DNA of 53,584 bases from an uncultured Oscillospiraceae bacterium (GCA_944385705.1 CALWYF010000009.1:1-53584); one strand, 5' to 3'. Numbered from the stretch's first letter, positions 8,159 through 17,066 are shown. Numbers and translations: made by a program. The notes: generated by a model not told the origin, from the letters alone.

Positions 8159-8998
8159 ATGAATAACGGAATTGCGGGACTGAAAAATATCGTATGGGCC
8201 TTTGCCATAGTGCTGTCTCTGGCGGCCCTGATCATAGGCCTTATCGTAACCATGGTGCTGAGGTACAGCGGAGAAGCTCCCGACGGGACCATGTACCTGG
8301 AGGGCAGCAGCTCCTCCAATGTAAGCGATCCTTTTTTGGACAGCAGCGGCATCGACGGGGGACAGGCTTCCGGCGGAGTCATGGAGCTGCCCAGCTCCCA
8401 GGATACGGGGCTGGAGTATCTCTTTAACCTCACCTTCCTTTGTGACAACAGCTTCTCCGCCGTGAACAGCTTCGGTGCAAACTTCGGCAGCACCGCCTCT
8501 TCCCAGATCTGGCTTCCCTCTTCCGGTACTCTTGCCGCCGCAAATGCTTCCACCACCTCCATCATTTATCCGCAGGACGGCTCGGAAAAAACTCCCGGCG
8601 ACGCGGCGGAGGTCTATCAGCCCTCCCGCCTGGTGATATACCTGGGCGGCGACCAGCTCTCCGGCACCACTGCCGAGACCTTTACCGCCGGATATACGGC
8701 CCTGATACAGGCTATACAAAGCGCCAGTCCCGACACCAAGATAATCTGCTGCTCCATCGGTTCCGTCACCACAGCCTATGCTGGCAGCGACGGGCTCAGC
8801 GCCGAACTTATATCCCAGGCCAATGACTGGATACGTCAGGTCTGTGCCTCTACCGGAGTCTATTATGCCGACCTGGCTTCCGTCCTCAACGGCGATGACG
8901 GCTACCTGCTTGCCGAATATTCCGGGGCCGACGGCCGGAGCATCAGCTCCGCCGGAATAAACGCCGCTATGGATTATTTCCGCATGCATGGCATCTGA
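8159..8998 (+). CDS. Membrane-anchored SGNH-hydrolase-like protein
   Basis: One N-terminal membrane segment (about residues 11-35) is followed by a Ser/Gly-rich linker and an exported domain of about 200 residues. That domain looks like the SGNH/GDSL fold: block I resembles LCDNSFSAVNSFG near 94, a strand VIYLGGDQLSG stands where the Gly/Asn block sits, and the end YADLASVL...SSAGINAAMDYF is where SGNH enzymes keep Asp-x-x-His. Here the terminal DxxH is not conserved (the region reads DGRSISSAG), so activity is doubtful. No clear ribosome site precedes the ATG. It is followed by a strong terminator. The fold assignment is moderate; the function is unknown. Confidence 0.55.
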   Translation: MNNGIAGLKNIVWAFAIVLSLAALIIGLIVTMVLRYSGEAPDGTMYLEGSSSSNVSDPFLDSSGIDGGQASGGVMELPSSQDTGLEYLFNLTFLCDNSFSAVNSFGANFGSTASSQIWLPSSGTLAAANASTTSIIYPQDGSEKTPGDAAEVYQPSRLVIYLGGDQLSGTTAETFTAGYTALIQAIQSASPDTKIICCSIGSVTTAYAGSDGLSAELISQANDWIRQVCASTGVYYADLASVLNGDDGYLLAEYSGADGRSISSAGINAAMDYFRMHGI

Positions 8999-9033
8999 GC
9001 CATAGAGCATGTGATTTCTGTACCCGGTCAGCT

Positions 9034-9070
9034 CCCCCGGCAAAGGCTTTCTTTGCTGGGGGATTTCTTT
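9034..9070 (+). terminator. Rho-independent terminator
   Basis: CCCCCGGCAAAG pairs with CTTTGCTGGGGG (one G-T pair) over a 5-base loop, followed by a T-rich tail. It ends the SGNH-like gene transcript. Confidence 0.85.
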
Positions 9071-9227
9071 CAGGATTTTTTAAGTTATGTTAAGTTTGAC
9101 ATTAATTCCCGTTATAAAAAAAATTAATTTTTAATCTATAAAATCCAGGAAAAAATATGTTATCCTAGAACAAGTCATGGGCGTATGAGTCCTGATTATG
9201 TAAATTTAGCTGTTTGTGGAGGTAGGC

Positions 9228-10502
9228 ATGAAAAAGCTCATTTTGCTGATATTCGCCCTCTGCTGTATTTTGTCCGGGTGCAGTGCGGCAGAGGCGGAAC
9301 CCAGCGGTTCTCCGCTGCCCTCCGGCCTGGCCAGGACCGGCCCATATGCAGCCTCCGCCTCCACAGCCTCTCCTTTGGCCGTCCCGCTGCTGAACGCCTC
9401 CGCAGTGATACCCGAAACGTACCAGGAGAAGGCCATAAGCCCTGTCAGCGGCAGCGGGATATTCCTTGTCTGCACCGACCCTGTGGAGATGGAGCAGGGC
9501 AGCCATTACGACGCCTATATCCCGGATGAAAACGGCCAGCTCACGCTGCTGGAGAACAAGCTCTTCAACAATGCCTACACTCTGGGCAGCAACCGCTACC
9601 ATTTTAACTTCAGCTGGGTGGAATATGAAGGTTCCAAAGCGCTGAATTATTTGTCTGAGGAAACCAATGCCGAATTTCTCTATTTCTCAGATATTGGCAA
9701 TAAAAGTCTTTTTCTTCTGAAAGATTACCTCAGCAGCGACGGTTCCACTTTGTACAGCTATTATCCCGTGCTTCTTGATTTCTCCGCCGAAGAAACTGAG
9801 GACATACTCTCCGGCTGTTCTCTTGGCAACATTTCCAATATAAGCAACGCTGCCATCAGCTCCGACGCCAAGGGGATGCTGCTGGCTCAGGAGGGCGGAG
9901 CCTTGTACTACTGCGACATTACCGACTCCACGGTGTACAGTCTTGACGAAATCTCAGGAGAGCCGGTAAAGGCCTGCACTCTCACCGCAGATAAGATAAT
10001 CTGCTGGAATCAGAGCAGCTCCATGTCCGGCATGGGGGATGTGGGAGACTATCATTTCTGGTATATTGACCTGGCAGACTACCAGCGCAAGGAGATGCCG
10101 GAGCTGAGCACCGATGGCGATACTGGGCCCTTGCGTATTGCCCATCTGGCAGGCTTCAGCTCCACAATGTACAATGACATGATGTTTGCCGGCAGCTCCT
10201 ACGCCCTCTGCACCAGCGGAGACGGTCGGGTCTATGTTCTGGACATGGAAAACTGGCAGCTCAACGCCATATCCGGCTACACCATGCCGGCCTCCAACGT
10301 GACCTGCCGGGGCAGTCTGGACGGGCAGCGGCTGCTGCTGGAGGATATAGGCAACAGCTCAGCCTATGTTATTGATTACGCCGACAGCTTCCTGGTGAGG
10401 CTGAACGTACAGGATGCGGAGAGCCTGTCCTGGTTTGATTTTGACACCGTACTGGAGCAGCCCGGAGACGGAAATTACTATCTCTATCACATCGGAGTTT
10501 AA
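9228..10502 (+). CDS. Secreted lipoprotein of unknown function
   Basis: The start MKKLILLIFALCCILSGC is a classic lipoprotein signal with lipobox LSGC at residues 15-18; the Cys would be lipidated and the protein held on the outer face of the membrane. GGAGG stands 5 bases before the ATG at 9228, so the in-frame ATG at 9216 is rejected. After a Ser/Pro/Ala-rich linker of about 45 residues comes a beta-rich domain with repeated short strands (LYYCDITDSTVYSL, VYVLDMENWQL) reminiscent of a beta-propeller. I cannot name a family. It stands alone between terminators. Confidence 0.75.
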   Translation: MKKLILLIFALCCILSGCSAAEAEPSGSPLPSGLARTGPYAASASTASPLAVPLLNASAVIPETYQEKAISPVSGSGIFLVCTDPVEMEQGSHYDAYIPDENGQLTLLENKLFNNAYTLGSNRYHFNFSWVEYEGSKALNYLSEETNAEFLYFSDIGNKSLFLLKDYLSSDGSTLYSYYPVLLDFSAEETEDILSGCSLGNISNISNAAISSDAKGMLLAQEGGALYYCDITDSTVYSLDEISGEPVKACTLTADKIICWNQSSSMSGMGDVGDYHFWYIDLADYQRKEMPELSTDGDTGPLRIAHLAGFSSTMYNDMMFAGSSYALCTSGDGRVYVLDMENWQLNAISGYTMPASNVTCRGSLDGQRLLLEDIGNSSAYVIDYADSFLVRLNVQDAESLSWFDFDTVLEQPGDGNYYLYHIGV

Positions 10503-10524
10503 AAACTTTGAATACAGCTAAGCA

Positions 10525-10554
10525 AAAACCGAGTCCCTTCCGGGACTCGGTTTT
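10525..10554. terminator. Bidirectional terminator between convergent genes
   Basis: A stem GAGTCCC/GGGACTC extended by CC/GG is flanked by an A-run on one side and a T-run on the other (AAAACC...GGTTTT). It can end both the plus-strand lipoprotein gene and the minus-strand asd operon. Confidence 0.85.
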
Positions 10555-10564
10555 GCATTTATAC

Positions 10565-11572
10565 TTACTTGTTCTCTATCAGGTACTTCATTATCTGCAC
10601 AGCGTTGCTGGCGGCTCCCTTCCTTATCTGATCGCCGCAGCACCAGAGGGTCAGGCCCTTGTCATCACAGAGGTCCTCACGGATACGGCCCACCCAGACC
10701 AGATCCTGGTCGCTGGTGTCCAGCGGGGTGGGGTAATTGCGTCCCTTGTAGTCCTCTATCAGGCGGCAGCCGGGGAAGGCGGCCACGGCCTTCTTGGCCT
10801 CTCCCACGGATATCTTATCCTTGGTGCGCACGGTGACCGCTATGGAGTGGGAACGCATCACCGGCACCCGGACACAGGTGCAGTTCACTTTCAGCTCCGG
10901 CAGATGGAAAATGCGCCGGCCCTCGTTCTGCATCTTCATCTCCTCGTCGGTGTAAAGATTATCCAGCTCGTCGCCGATATGGGGAATGACGTTGAGGGCT
11001 ATCTGGGTGGGGAAGACCTTGCACTCCATCTCCCCGCCGTTTACGGCGGCGGCCATCTGGCCCTCCAGCTCGCTGAAGCCTGCCTGGCCCGCCCCGGACA
11101 CTGCCTGATAGGTGCAGGCTATCATTGACTCTATGGTGGAAAGTTTTGCTATGCCTGCCACCGCCATGAGAGTAATGATGGTGGAACAGTTGGGGTTTGC
11201 AATAATGCCCTTGTTGTTCAGAGCGTCGGCTCCGTTTATCTCCGGCACAACCAGAGGTACCTCCGGCTCCAGGCGGAAGGCGGAGCTGTTGTCAATGTAC
11301 ACGGCCCCGCTCTTGACTATGGCCGGGGCAAACTTTTTGGACATGCCATTCTTTACCGCGCCAAGAACGAAGTCCATGCCCTGGAAACTGTCCTCAGTGG
11401 CCTCCTGTATCTCCACTTCCCGGCCCTGGAACATTATCTTCCCACCGGCGCTGCGGGCGCTGGCCAGGGGCAGTAAGGTATCTACCGGGATATTATACTC
11501 CTCCAGTACCTGGAGCATCTGCTGCCCAACGGCGCCGGAGGCGCCAAGCACGGCCACATTGTATTTTTTCAT
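10565..11572 (-). CDS. asd: Aspartate-semialdehyde dehydrogenase
   Basis: This enzyme reduces aspartyl-phosphate to aspartate semialdehyde with NADPH, the branch point to lysine/diaminopimelate, threonine and methionine. The 335-residue length is normal. The NADP-binding start is VLGASGAVGQQML, the active-site Cys lies in IANPNCSTI near residue 130, and the catalytic His is in MRSHSIAV near 242. It is the last gene of a minus-strand operon hom-lysC-asd, 38 bases after lysC, and ends at a bidirectional terminator. Confidence 0.96.
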   Translation of the reverse strand: MKKYNVAVLGASGAVGQQMLQVLEEYNIPVDTLLPLASARSAGGKIMFQGREVEIQEATEDSFQGMDFVLGAVKNGMSKKFAPAIVKSGAVYIDNSSAFRLEPEVPLVVPEINGADALNNKGIIANPNCSTIITLMAVAGIAKLSTIESMIACTYQAVSGAGQAGFSELEGQMAAAVNGGEMECKVFPTQIALNVIPHIGDELDNLYTDEEMKMQNEGRRIFHLPELKVNCTCVRVPVMRSHSIAVTVRTKDKISVGEAKKAVAAFPGCRLIEDYKGRNYPTPLDTSDQDLVWVGRIREDLCDDKGLTLWCCGDQIRKGAASNAVQIMKYLIENK

Positions 11573-11610
11573 TCAAATCATCCTCCTATTATATTTATTC
11601 CGGCGGCGCC

Positions 11611-12924
11611 TCAGCCTGCAAAGCTCTCGTACAGCACCCGTACCGCCGCTTCGAAGTTCTTGTTTTCCACGCCCACTATTATGGACAGCTCGTCGGCCCC
11701 CTGGGCTATGGTGCGTATGTTTATCTTTTCCTCGCCCAGGGCTCTGAATATCTTGCCGGATATACCGGGGCGGTAGGTCATCTTACGGCCTACGGCAGCC
11801 ACCAGAGCAATTCCGTCGTTCACCTGGATATTGTCCGGATGACAACTCTTCTCCAGATCCCCCATAAGGCTGTAGAGGCCGTCCCCCAGAGGGGCGGTGG
11901 CTGTGACCAGGGCAAAGGAGTCCAGGCCCAGGGTGATGTGCTCCACGTTTGCATGGTAGCGGTCCAGTATCTCCAGAGCCTGACGCAGAGTCTGGCTGGT
12001 GTTCATATTCCGCTTGTTCACCGTTATGATGGTAAAATTCTTTCTGCCCGCAATGCCGGTGAGGAAGCGCTCATGGCTCTCCTCATCCTCTATCTTGTCG
12101 ACGATGACGGTGCCCGGGTGCTCCGGGCAGTTGGTATTCCTTATGTTCAGGGCTATGCCCTTTTCCTTCACCGGCAGCACCGACTCCTCATGGAGCACCG
12201 AGGCCCCCATAAAGGCCAGCTCCCGCAGCTCGGCGTAGGTTATCTTCTCTATTGGCTGGGGGTCTTTCACTATCCTGGGGTCGGCCATTAGTATGCCGGA
12301 GACGTCCGTCCAGTTTTCATACATGTCGGCATCTATTGCTGCGGCGGCCAGCGCCCCGCTGATATCGCTGCCGCCCCGGGTCATCACCTTGATGCGTCCG
12401 TTGGGCAGCCGTCCGTAAAAGCCTGGGAGGACTATCCTGCCGTACTGCTTATACGCGTCGGCTATGGCCTCATAGGTTTTATTCTTGTCTATCTGACCGT
12501 CAAAACTGAAAAACACACAGTCCGCCGCATCCACAAACTTGAAGCCCAGATAATCGGCCATAAGCCGAGAGGTCAGATATTCGCCCCGGGACACCAGCTC
12601 GTCGGCGGACATGTCCTTGCTCATGGACTTTTCCAGTTTCTCCATCTCCGCACCCACGTCGAAGCTTATGCCCAGCTCATCTCTTATCTGGCACAGCCGC
12701 TGCTCTATTGTATGAATTATATCGTCGCAGGGTACCCCGTAGCTCAGATGGGCGTGGCAGAGATACAGAAGATCTGTCAGCTTGTGGTCGTCGCTGCTGC
12801 GCTTGCCGGCGGCGGAGACCACCACAACTTTTATGTCCGGGTCCCGTTCCACTATTGCTTTGACCTTTTTGAACTGCTCCGTTCCGGCCACGGAGGAGCC
12901 TCCGAATTTTGCAACCTTTACCAT
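11611..12924 (-). CDS. lysC: Aspartate kinase, monofunctional
   Basis: It phosphorylates L-aspartate, the first step of the aspartate family. The kinase domain (about 1-285) opens with KFGGSSVAG and contains the TRGGSDISGALAAAAIDAD segment; two ACT domains follow (about 305-437), where lysine or threonine feedback would act. The 437-residue length fits the single-function class without an internal beta-subunit start. It begins 5 bases after hom and precedes asd. No lysine riboswitch or T-box lies ahead of this operon, in contrast to the lysine transporter at 40.2 kb, so allosteric control is more likely here. Confidence 0.95.
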   Translation of the reverse strand: MVKVAKFGGSSVAGTEQFKKVKAIVERDPDIKVVVVSAAGKRSSDDHKLTDLLYLCHAHLSYGVPCDDIIHTIEQRLCQIRDELGISFDVGAEMEKLEKSMSKDMSADELVSRGEYLTSRLMADYLGFKFVDAADCVFFSFDGQIDKNKTYEAIADAYKQYGRIVLPGFYGRLPNGRIKVMTRGGSDISGALAAAAIDADMYENWTDVSGILMADPRIVKDPQPIEKITYAELRELAFMGASVLHEESVLPVKEKGIALNIRNTNCPEHPGTVIVDKIEDEESHERFLTGIAGRKNFTIITVNKRNMNTSQTLRQALEILDRYHANVEHITLGLDSFALVTATAPLGDGLYSLMGDLEKSCHPDNIQVNDGIALVAAVGRKMTYRPGISGKIFRALGEEKINIRTIAQGADELSIIVGVENKNFEAAVRVLYESFAG

Positions 12925-12929
12925 GTTCC

Positions 12930-14078
12930 TCAGCCCTCCAGCTCAGCAAAAAAGATGTCTGCACCCTCTGCTCTCAGCCGGGTTGCCAGCTCGTGCATGG
13001 ACTTGACGGACATGGGCTTTGTAATGAGTTCCGCAACACCGTCGCTCTCGCTGTAGCTCTTCACCTCAAAGCAGCCGGTGAAGCTGCCGGGCAGACGCAC
13101 ATAGTAGCTGTGGCGGCAGGCCTCATTGTCGGCGCTGCCCTCTCTGCAATCGGAGGCAAGCATGTACAGCCTCCCCTTCAGCAGGCAATCCAGATCCCTC
13201 AGCACAGCTGAGGCGGTGGGCCAGCGGCCCGCCCCCTGGCCTATGAACACCATGGGTCCGGAGCATTTGCCCTCATATCGGGCCAAATTGTAGTTATCCA
13301 GCACGCTGCACTCGGCAGCGGAGGCCTTCAGCAGCACCGGCTCCACATAGGCGTAGACCTTGCCTCCCGGGACGGCGGCACACTTGGCAACCAGGCGGCA
13401 GGTGAGGCCCCGGGCCTGGATGCGTTTTACGTCCTCATCGGTAAAGTGCTCTATGCCCTCGTTGTAAAGCCCCTCAGTGGGCAGTATGCCGTAGGCCACG
13501 GCGGAACCCAGGACTATCTTTCTCAGAGCGTCCAGACCGGAGACATCGGCGCTGGGGTCTGCCTCGGCATAGCCCAGCTTCTGGGCATCCTTCAACGCCT
13601 CTCCGTAGCTCAGGGCCCGGCGCTGCATGGCGTCCAGCATATAGTTGGTGGTGCCGTTGAGTATGCCGCCCAGGGAAACTATATCGTCGCTCTCCACGGC
13701 AATGCTGAGGTTATGGAGGAAGGGCACTCCCCCGCCGCAAGCAGCGCTGAAAAGGAAGCCCACGCCCATCTCCCGGGCGGCGGCGGAGAGCTCGATGCCG
13801 TGGGCCGCAACCAGAGCCTTGTTGGAGGTGACAAAGTGCTTTCCCGCCTTGATCGCCGCCATTGCATAGCTGAAGGCAGGCTCTATGCCGCCCATAGCCT
13901 CCGCCACAGCCTCCACTCCCGGCTCGGATAGAACGGCCTCTATGCTTGTCTTCTTGAAGGGGGCGTCGTCCTTTCCCGGGCGCACCAGAACCGGCCCCTG
14001 TTCCAGGCCCTTGGCCTGGGAGAGCATCTCATATATACCCGCACCCACGGTGCCGAAACCTAAAACCGCAGTTTTCAT
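12930..14078 (-). CDS. hom: Homoserine dehydrogenase, short C-terminus
   Basis: It reduces aspartate semialdehyde to homoserine for threonine and methionine. The NAD(P)-binding start is VLGFGTVGAGIY, and the catalytic region carries GGGVPFLHNL, LNGTTNYML and the signature YAEADPSADVSGLDA near residue 200. GGAGG lies 5 bases before the ATG at 14078, which I prefer over the ATG at 14090. At 382 residues it is shorter than the usual 430 or so: the C-terminal ACT domain appears reduced, which may weaken threonine feedback. First gene of hom-lysC-asd. Confidence 0.93.
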   Translation of the reverse strand: MKTAVLGFGTVGAGIYEMLSQAKGLEQGPVLVRPGKDDAPFKKTSIEAVLSEPGVEAVAEAMGGIEPAFSYAMAAIKAGKHFVTSNKALVAAHGIELSAAAREMGVGFLFSAACGGGVPFLHNLSIAVESDDIVSLGGILNGTTNYMLDAMQRRALSYGEALKDAQKLGYAEADPSADVSGLDALRKIVLGSAVAYGILPTEGLYNEGIEHFTDEDVKRIQARGLTCRLVAKCAAVPGGKVYAYVEPVLLKASAAECSVLDNYNLARYEGKCSGPMVFIGQGAGRWPTASAVLRDLDCLLKGRLYMLASDCREGSADNEACRHSYYVRLPGSFTGCFEVKSYSESDGVAELITKPMSVKSMHELATRLRAEGADIFFAELEG

Positions 14079-14141
14079 CTTTTCCTCCATGTTTTTATCT
14101 TGTGTCCGTGATTCAAGGACATTTGTTTTTATGACTGAGAC

Positions 14142-14170
14142 AGTTTACCATAAGCCCAGAAAGAATACAA
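14142..14170 (-). promoter_or_regulatory. Probable promoter of hom-lysC-asd
   Basis: On the minus strand: TTGTAT (14165-14170), a 17-base spacer and TAAACT (14142-14147), about 63 bases before the hom start. Confidence 0.5.
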
Positions 14171-14199
14171 TTATCATTTTACATAAATTTATATAATAC

Positions 14200-14238
14200 A
14201 AAGCCGGAGCCATAGGGCAAAATGCGCTATGGCTCCGG
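14200..14238 (-). terminator. Terminator after the zinc-ribbon gene
   Basis: CCGGAGCCATAG (14204-14215) pairs perfectly with CTATGGCTCCGG (14227-14238), with an 11-base loop and a short T-rich tail on the minus strand. It ends the pyrimidine phosphorylase/zinc-ribbon transcript. Confidence 0.75.
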
Positions 14239-14280
14239 TCTTTGTTCTGTTTATCGATTTATATTGACTTCTCAGGGGCA

Positions 14281-14493
14281 TCAGCCGCTGAACAAGAAGT
14301 CCAGCACGTCCATCACATTGTCCGCATCCATGCGGTACAGCTCGGTATAGCCGCAATTTGTGCAGCTCACTGTGGTGAAACGCTTGTTCTGTACATCGAA
14401 AAGCTTGGCAAAGTTGCCGCCCGTGGCCTGGAACTGGTCCTGCACGCAGTGGGTGCAGCCGCACTTGGGGCACACATAGCCTCTGGCTTCCAT
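14281..14493 (-). CDS. Small zinc-ribbon protein, DUF2082 type
   Basis: This 70-residue protein has two Cys pairs, CPKC near residue 8 and CTNCGYTELY near 43, forming a zinc ribbon. Between them is QATGGNFAKLFDVQNKRF, the typical spacer of the DUF2082 (zinc_ribbon_13) family, predicted to bind nucleic acid or serve as a small adaptor. AAAGGAG precedes the ATG. It follows the phosphorylase gene after 31 bases and is probably cotranscribed. The biological role of the family is not established. Confidence 0.85.
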   Translation of the reverse strand: MEARGYVCPKCGCTHCVQDQFQATGGNFAKLFDVQNKRFTTVSCTNCGYTELYRMDADNVMDVLDFLFSG

Positions 14494-14524
14494 AGTCGTT
14501 TTCTCCTTTCTGTTTTACTGTTTC

Positions 14525-15829
14525 TCAGCGGACTATAGCTTTTATGAAGCTGCTGCGCTCCACGGGCTGTTCGCTGAAACTGAAGCAGGAGCGGAGAAGC
14601 TCCGCCGCCTCCTCTGCTTTTTCCCGGCTGGGAGCGTGGATAGTGGCCAGGCTCTCCCCCGGCTCCACCTTGTCCCCCACTTTTTTGTGGAGCACCAGAC
14701 CCACGGACAGGTCTATCTCACTGTCCTTGGTAGCCCGGCCGCCCCCCAGGTGCATGCTCACCAGGCCCACCTTTTCCGCTTCGATGCGCTGCACATAGCC
14801 GCCGCTCTTGGCCAGGGCCTCATACTGCACCGGAGCCTGGGGCAGCCCGGAAGTGTCATACACGTCCCGGCCGTCTCCGTGCTGGGCAGAGACCATTTGG
14901 CTCAGCTTATCAAGAGCCGCTCCGCTGCTTATGCTCTCCTTCAGCATATCCCTGGCCTGTTCAATGCTCTCAGCCAGGCCTGCCTCGGTGAGCATGCAGC
15001 TGCCCAGAGTCAGGCACAGCTCCAGAAGGTCTCCGCCTTTTTCGCCCTTCAGCACCTCTATGGCCTCTTTCACCTCCAGGGCGTTGCCCACGGCCCAGCC
15101 CAGAGGCTGGTCCATGTCGGTGATGACGGCGGCGCACTTTCTCCCGGCCAGACGGCCTATGCGGGTCAGGCCCTCAGCCAGACGCCGGGCCTCCTCCTCA
15201 GTCTTCATGAAGGCTCCGCTGCCGCATTTCACGTCCAGAACTATCACATCCGCCCCGGAGGCCAGTTTCTTGGACATGATGGAGCTGACTATCAGAGGGA
15301 TGCTGGGCACAGTCCCGGTGACATCCCTAAGGGCATAGAGCTTCTTGTCAGCAGGCACCAGGTCCGCAGTCTGGCCGGCTATGGCTATGCCTATTTCGTT
15401 TACGTTTTTAAAGAACTCCTCTTCGCTTATGCCGGTGACAAAGCCGGGGAAGCTCTCCAGCTTGTCTATAGTGCCGCCGGTATGGCCCAGGCCACGGCCG
15501 GACATCTTGGCTATTTTCAGGCCGCAGGCCGCCACCATTGGGCAGAGGATGAGGCTGGTCTTGTCCCCCACGCCGCCGGTGGAGTGTTTGTCTCCCTTCA
15601 CGCCCTTTATGGGGCTCAGATCCAAAGTCTCCCCGGACTGCACCATGGCCATGGTCATGTCAAGAGTCTCGGCGTCGCTCATGCCCTTCAAAAGTATGGC
15701 CATGCACATGGCGGACATCTGATAGTCCGGGATCTCCCCACGGGTATACCCGTCTATCATGAAGTATATCTCTTCCCGGCTCAGTTCTCCCCCGTCACGT
15801 TTTTTTGCTATCAGATCGGTCATCAGCAC
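14525..15829 (-). CDS. pdp: Pyrimidine-nucleoside phosphorylase
   Basis: It cleaves uridine and thymidine nucleosides with phosphate to the base and (deoxy)ribose-1-phosphate for salvage. The family signature SGRGLGHTGGTIDKLE is present near residue 109, together with the phosphate-binding stretch KGDKHSTGGVGDKTS near 79. The 434-residue length and domain plan (small alpha domain, large alpha/beta domain) fit the Gram-positive Pdp class. The start is GTG at 15829, with AGGGGG 9 bases upstream; ATG two codons later is the alternative. It sits 54 bases after the acidic hypothetical gene. Confidence 0.93.
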   Translation of the reverse strand: MLMTDLIAKKRDGGELSREEIYFMIDGYTRGEIPDYQMSAMCMAILLKGMSDAETLDMTMAMVQSGETLDLSPIKGVKGDKHSTGGVGDKTSLILCPMVAACGLKIAKMSGRGLGHTGGTIDKLESFPGFVTGISEEEFFKNVNEIGIAIAGQTADLVPADKKLYALRDVTGTVPSIPLIVSSIMSKKLASGADVIVLDVKCGSGAFMKTEEEARRLAEGLTRIGRLAGRKCAAVITDMDQPLGWAVGNALEVKEAIEVLKGEKGGDLLELCLTLGSCMLTEAGLAESIEQARDMLKESISSGAALDKLSQMVSAQHGDGRDVYDTSGLPQAPVQYEALAKSGGYVQRIEAEKVGLVSMHLGGGRATKDSEIDLSVGLVLHKKVGDKVEPGESLATIHAPSREKAEEAAELLRSCFSFSEQPVERSSFIKAIVR

Positions 15830-15883
15830 GGCAGCTTACCCCCTGTCTTTTTTCTTTGATTATACATCCTTTTGCCCCGGCAC

Positions 15884-16573
15884 TCAATAGACAAAGAGTA
15901 AATAATCTCTGCCGCCTATGCGGCGAAGCCGGGCTCCCGGAGGCACTGAGCGAAGCCGGGCGGGCAGGGCCACCAGATAGTGCTCCCCCTTCCGGGCTAT
16001 TAAGCTGCCGTCCCTCCGGGCCGTCCACACCAAGTCAGACTCTTCCGCTACCGGCTCCGGGCTTGGAGTCTTCGGGGCATCCGCCGCCTCAGTCTCCGAT
16101 TCCCCCGGCAGCTCTGCGGCCTCTCTATCCTCAGCTTTTCTCTCCTCGGTTATCTTCTGCTCCTCTTTCTCCGGGCTCTCAGGCGGCTCCATATCTGTCG
16201 TCCCATCTCCCGGGCCGCTCCCCTCCGGTGGATTTTTCTCCGGGCCGGGCTTTACCTCTTCTTCCCCGAGTTCCCAGGCCTCAGGTTTTTTAGTTATGTA
16301 AACTTTATCTTCTTCCAGTCTTTTGTCCGAGACCCGCTCTATATTCTCAGGAAAGGCGGACAGCTCCAGACGGCTGAGTCTGCGGCGCAGGCAGAGCCCG
16401 CCGTTCTGCGGCACCATAAGTCCCAGGTAGGCCTCTCTTCCCCCGCCCTGGACCCACAGGCGCACCAGACCCTCAGCTTCGGGAGCAGTCGCCTCCATCA
16501 GGGTATAGAGTCCCTGTTTCTCCACCTTAAGCTTTCCCCGTTCCACTCCCATCAACAGCAGCGGATAGTCCAT
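15884..16573 (-). CDS. Hypothetical protein with acidic Pro/Glu-rich linker
   Basis: A 229-residue protein with no family I can name. The N-terminal part (about 1-85) looks folded and beta-rich (GKLKVEKQGLYTLMEA, RLWVQGGGREAYLGLM). A charged linker of about 90 residues rich in Glu, Pro and Lys follows. The last 45 residues (DLVWTARRDGSLIARKGEHY...DYLLFVY) form a compact basic segment. GGGGGAG lies 6 bases before the ATG at 16573. The longer start at 16609 would fall inside the terminator of the upstream gene and is rejected. No signal peptide or membrane segment is seen. Confidence 0.7.
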   Translation of the reverse strand: MDYPLLLMGVERGKLKVEKQGLYTLMEATAPEAEGLVRLWVQGGGREAYLGLMVPQNGGLCLRRRLSRLELSAFPENIERVSDKRLEEDKVYITKKPEAWELGEEEVKPGPEKNPPEGSGPGDGTTDMEPPESPEKEEQKITEERKAEDREAAELPGESETEAADAPKTPSPEPVAEESDLVWTARRDGSLIARKGEHYLVALPARLRSVPPGARLRRIGGRDYLLFVY

Positions 16574-16592
16574 GTCCACTCCCCCAGCATGT

Positions 16593-16625
16593 AAAAATCT
16601 CCTGCCCAAGTCTATGGGCAGGAGA
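16593..16625 (-). terminator. Terminator of mazF
   Basis: TCTCCTGCCCA pairs perfectly with TGGGCAGGAGA over a 6-base loop, followed on the minus strand by TTTTT. It isolates mazF from the following gene. Confidence 0.85.
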
Positions 16626-16647
16626 CCGCTAAATATTCCTTTAAAGC

Positions 16648-16989
16648 TCAGGAAAGGCCGAAGCTCACCGCCAGGGCATTGTCCACGGCAGTCATGGTGC
16701 TCTCGTCCAGCTTTCCCATCCGCTCCCGCAGCCGGGATTTGTCCAGGGTACGTATCTGCTCCAGCAGTATTACGCTGTCCCTATTCAGTCCCACGCTCTG
16801 GGCGGAGAGCTCGATGTGGGTGGGCAGCCGGGCCTTGCCTATCTGGCTGGTTATGGCCGCCGCTATCACTGTGGGGCTGTGTCGGTTGCCGGTATCGTTC
16901 TGGACTATCAGCACTGGGCGCATGCCCCCCTGTTCGCTGCCGACCACCGGGCTGAGGTCGGCATAATAAATATCTCCTCGTTTGACCAT
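16648..16989 (-). CDS. mazF: MazF/PemK-family endoribonuclease toxin (EndoA-like), no antitoxin seen
   Basis: The 113-residue sequence is typical of MazF/EndoA, an mRNA-cleaving toxin: [20 protein letters not shown] at the start, the RPVLIVQND strand with the conserved Arg, [10 protein letters not shown] and the end [19 protein letters not shown]. Usually a small antitoxin gene (MazE/EndoAI) lies just upstream, but the 77 bases between this start and the terminator at 17067-17101 hold none, and mazF has its own terminator. It is thus an orphan here; the antitoxin could be encoded elsewhere. A palindrome upstream may regulate it. Confidence 0.9.
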   Translation of the reverse strand: MVKRGDIYYADLSPVVGSEQGGMRPVLIVQNDTGNRHSPTVIAAAITSQIGKARLPTHIELSAQSVGLNRDSVILLEQIRTLDKSRLRERMGKLDESTMTAVDNALAVSFGLS

Positions 16990-17020
16990 TACTTATTCAC
17001 ACTCCGCCTGAATAGTCGCC

Positions 17021-17039
17021 CATTACATAATATGTAGTG
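17021..17039. promoter_or_regulatory. Palindrome upstream of mazF, possible operator
   Basis: CATTACATA-A-TATGTAGTG is a 19-bp near-perfect palindrome (8 of 9 arm pairs Watson-Crick, one G-T), 32 bases before the mazF start. It fits an operator, but no regulator is identified. Confidence 0.4.
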
Positions 17040-17066
17040 AACAGTAATTAGTCTCACCGGAAAGGG

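Noticed and set aside
9091-9170. TTGACA near 9090 as a promoter for the lipoprotein gene
   Set aside because: The nearest TATAAA is only 11 bases away, so the spacing is wrong.
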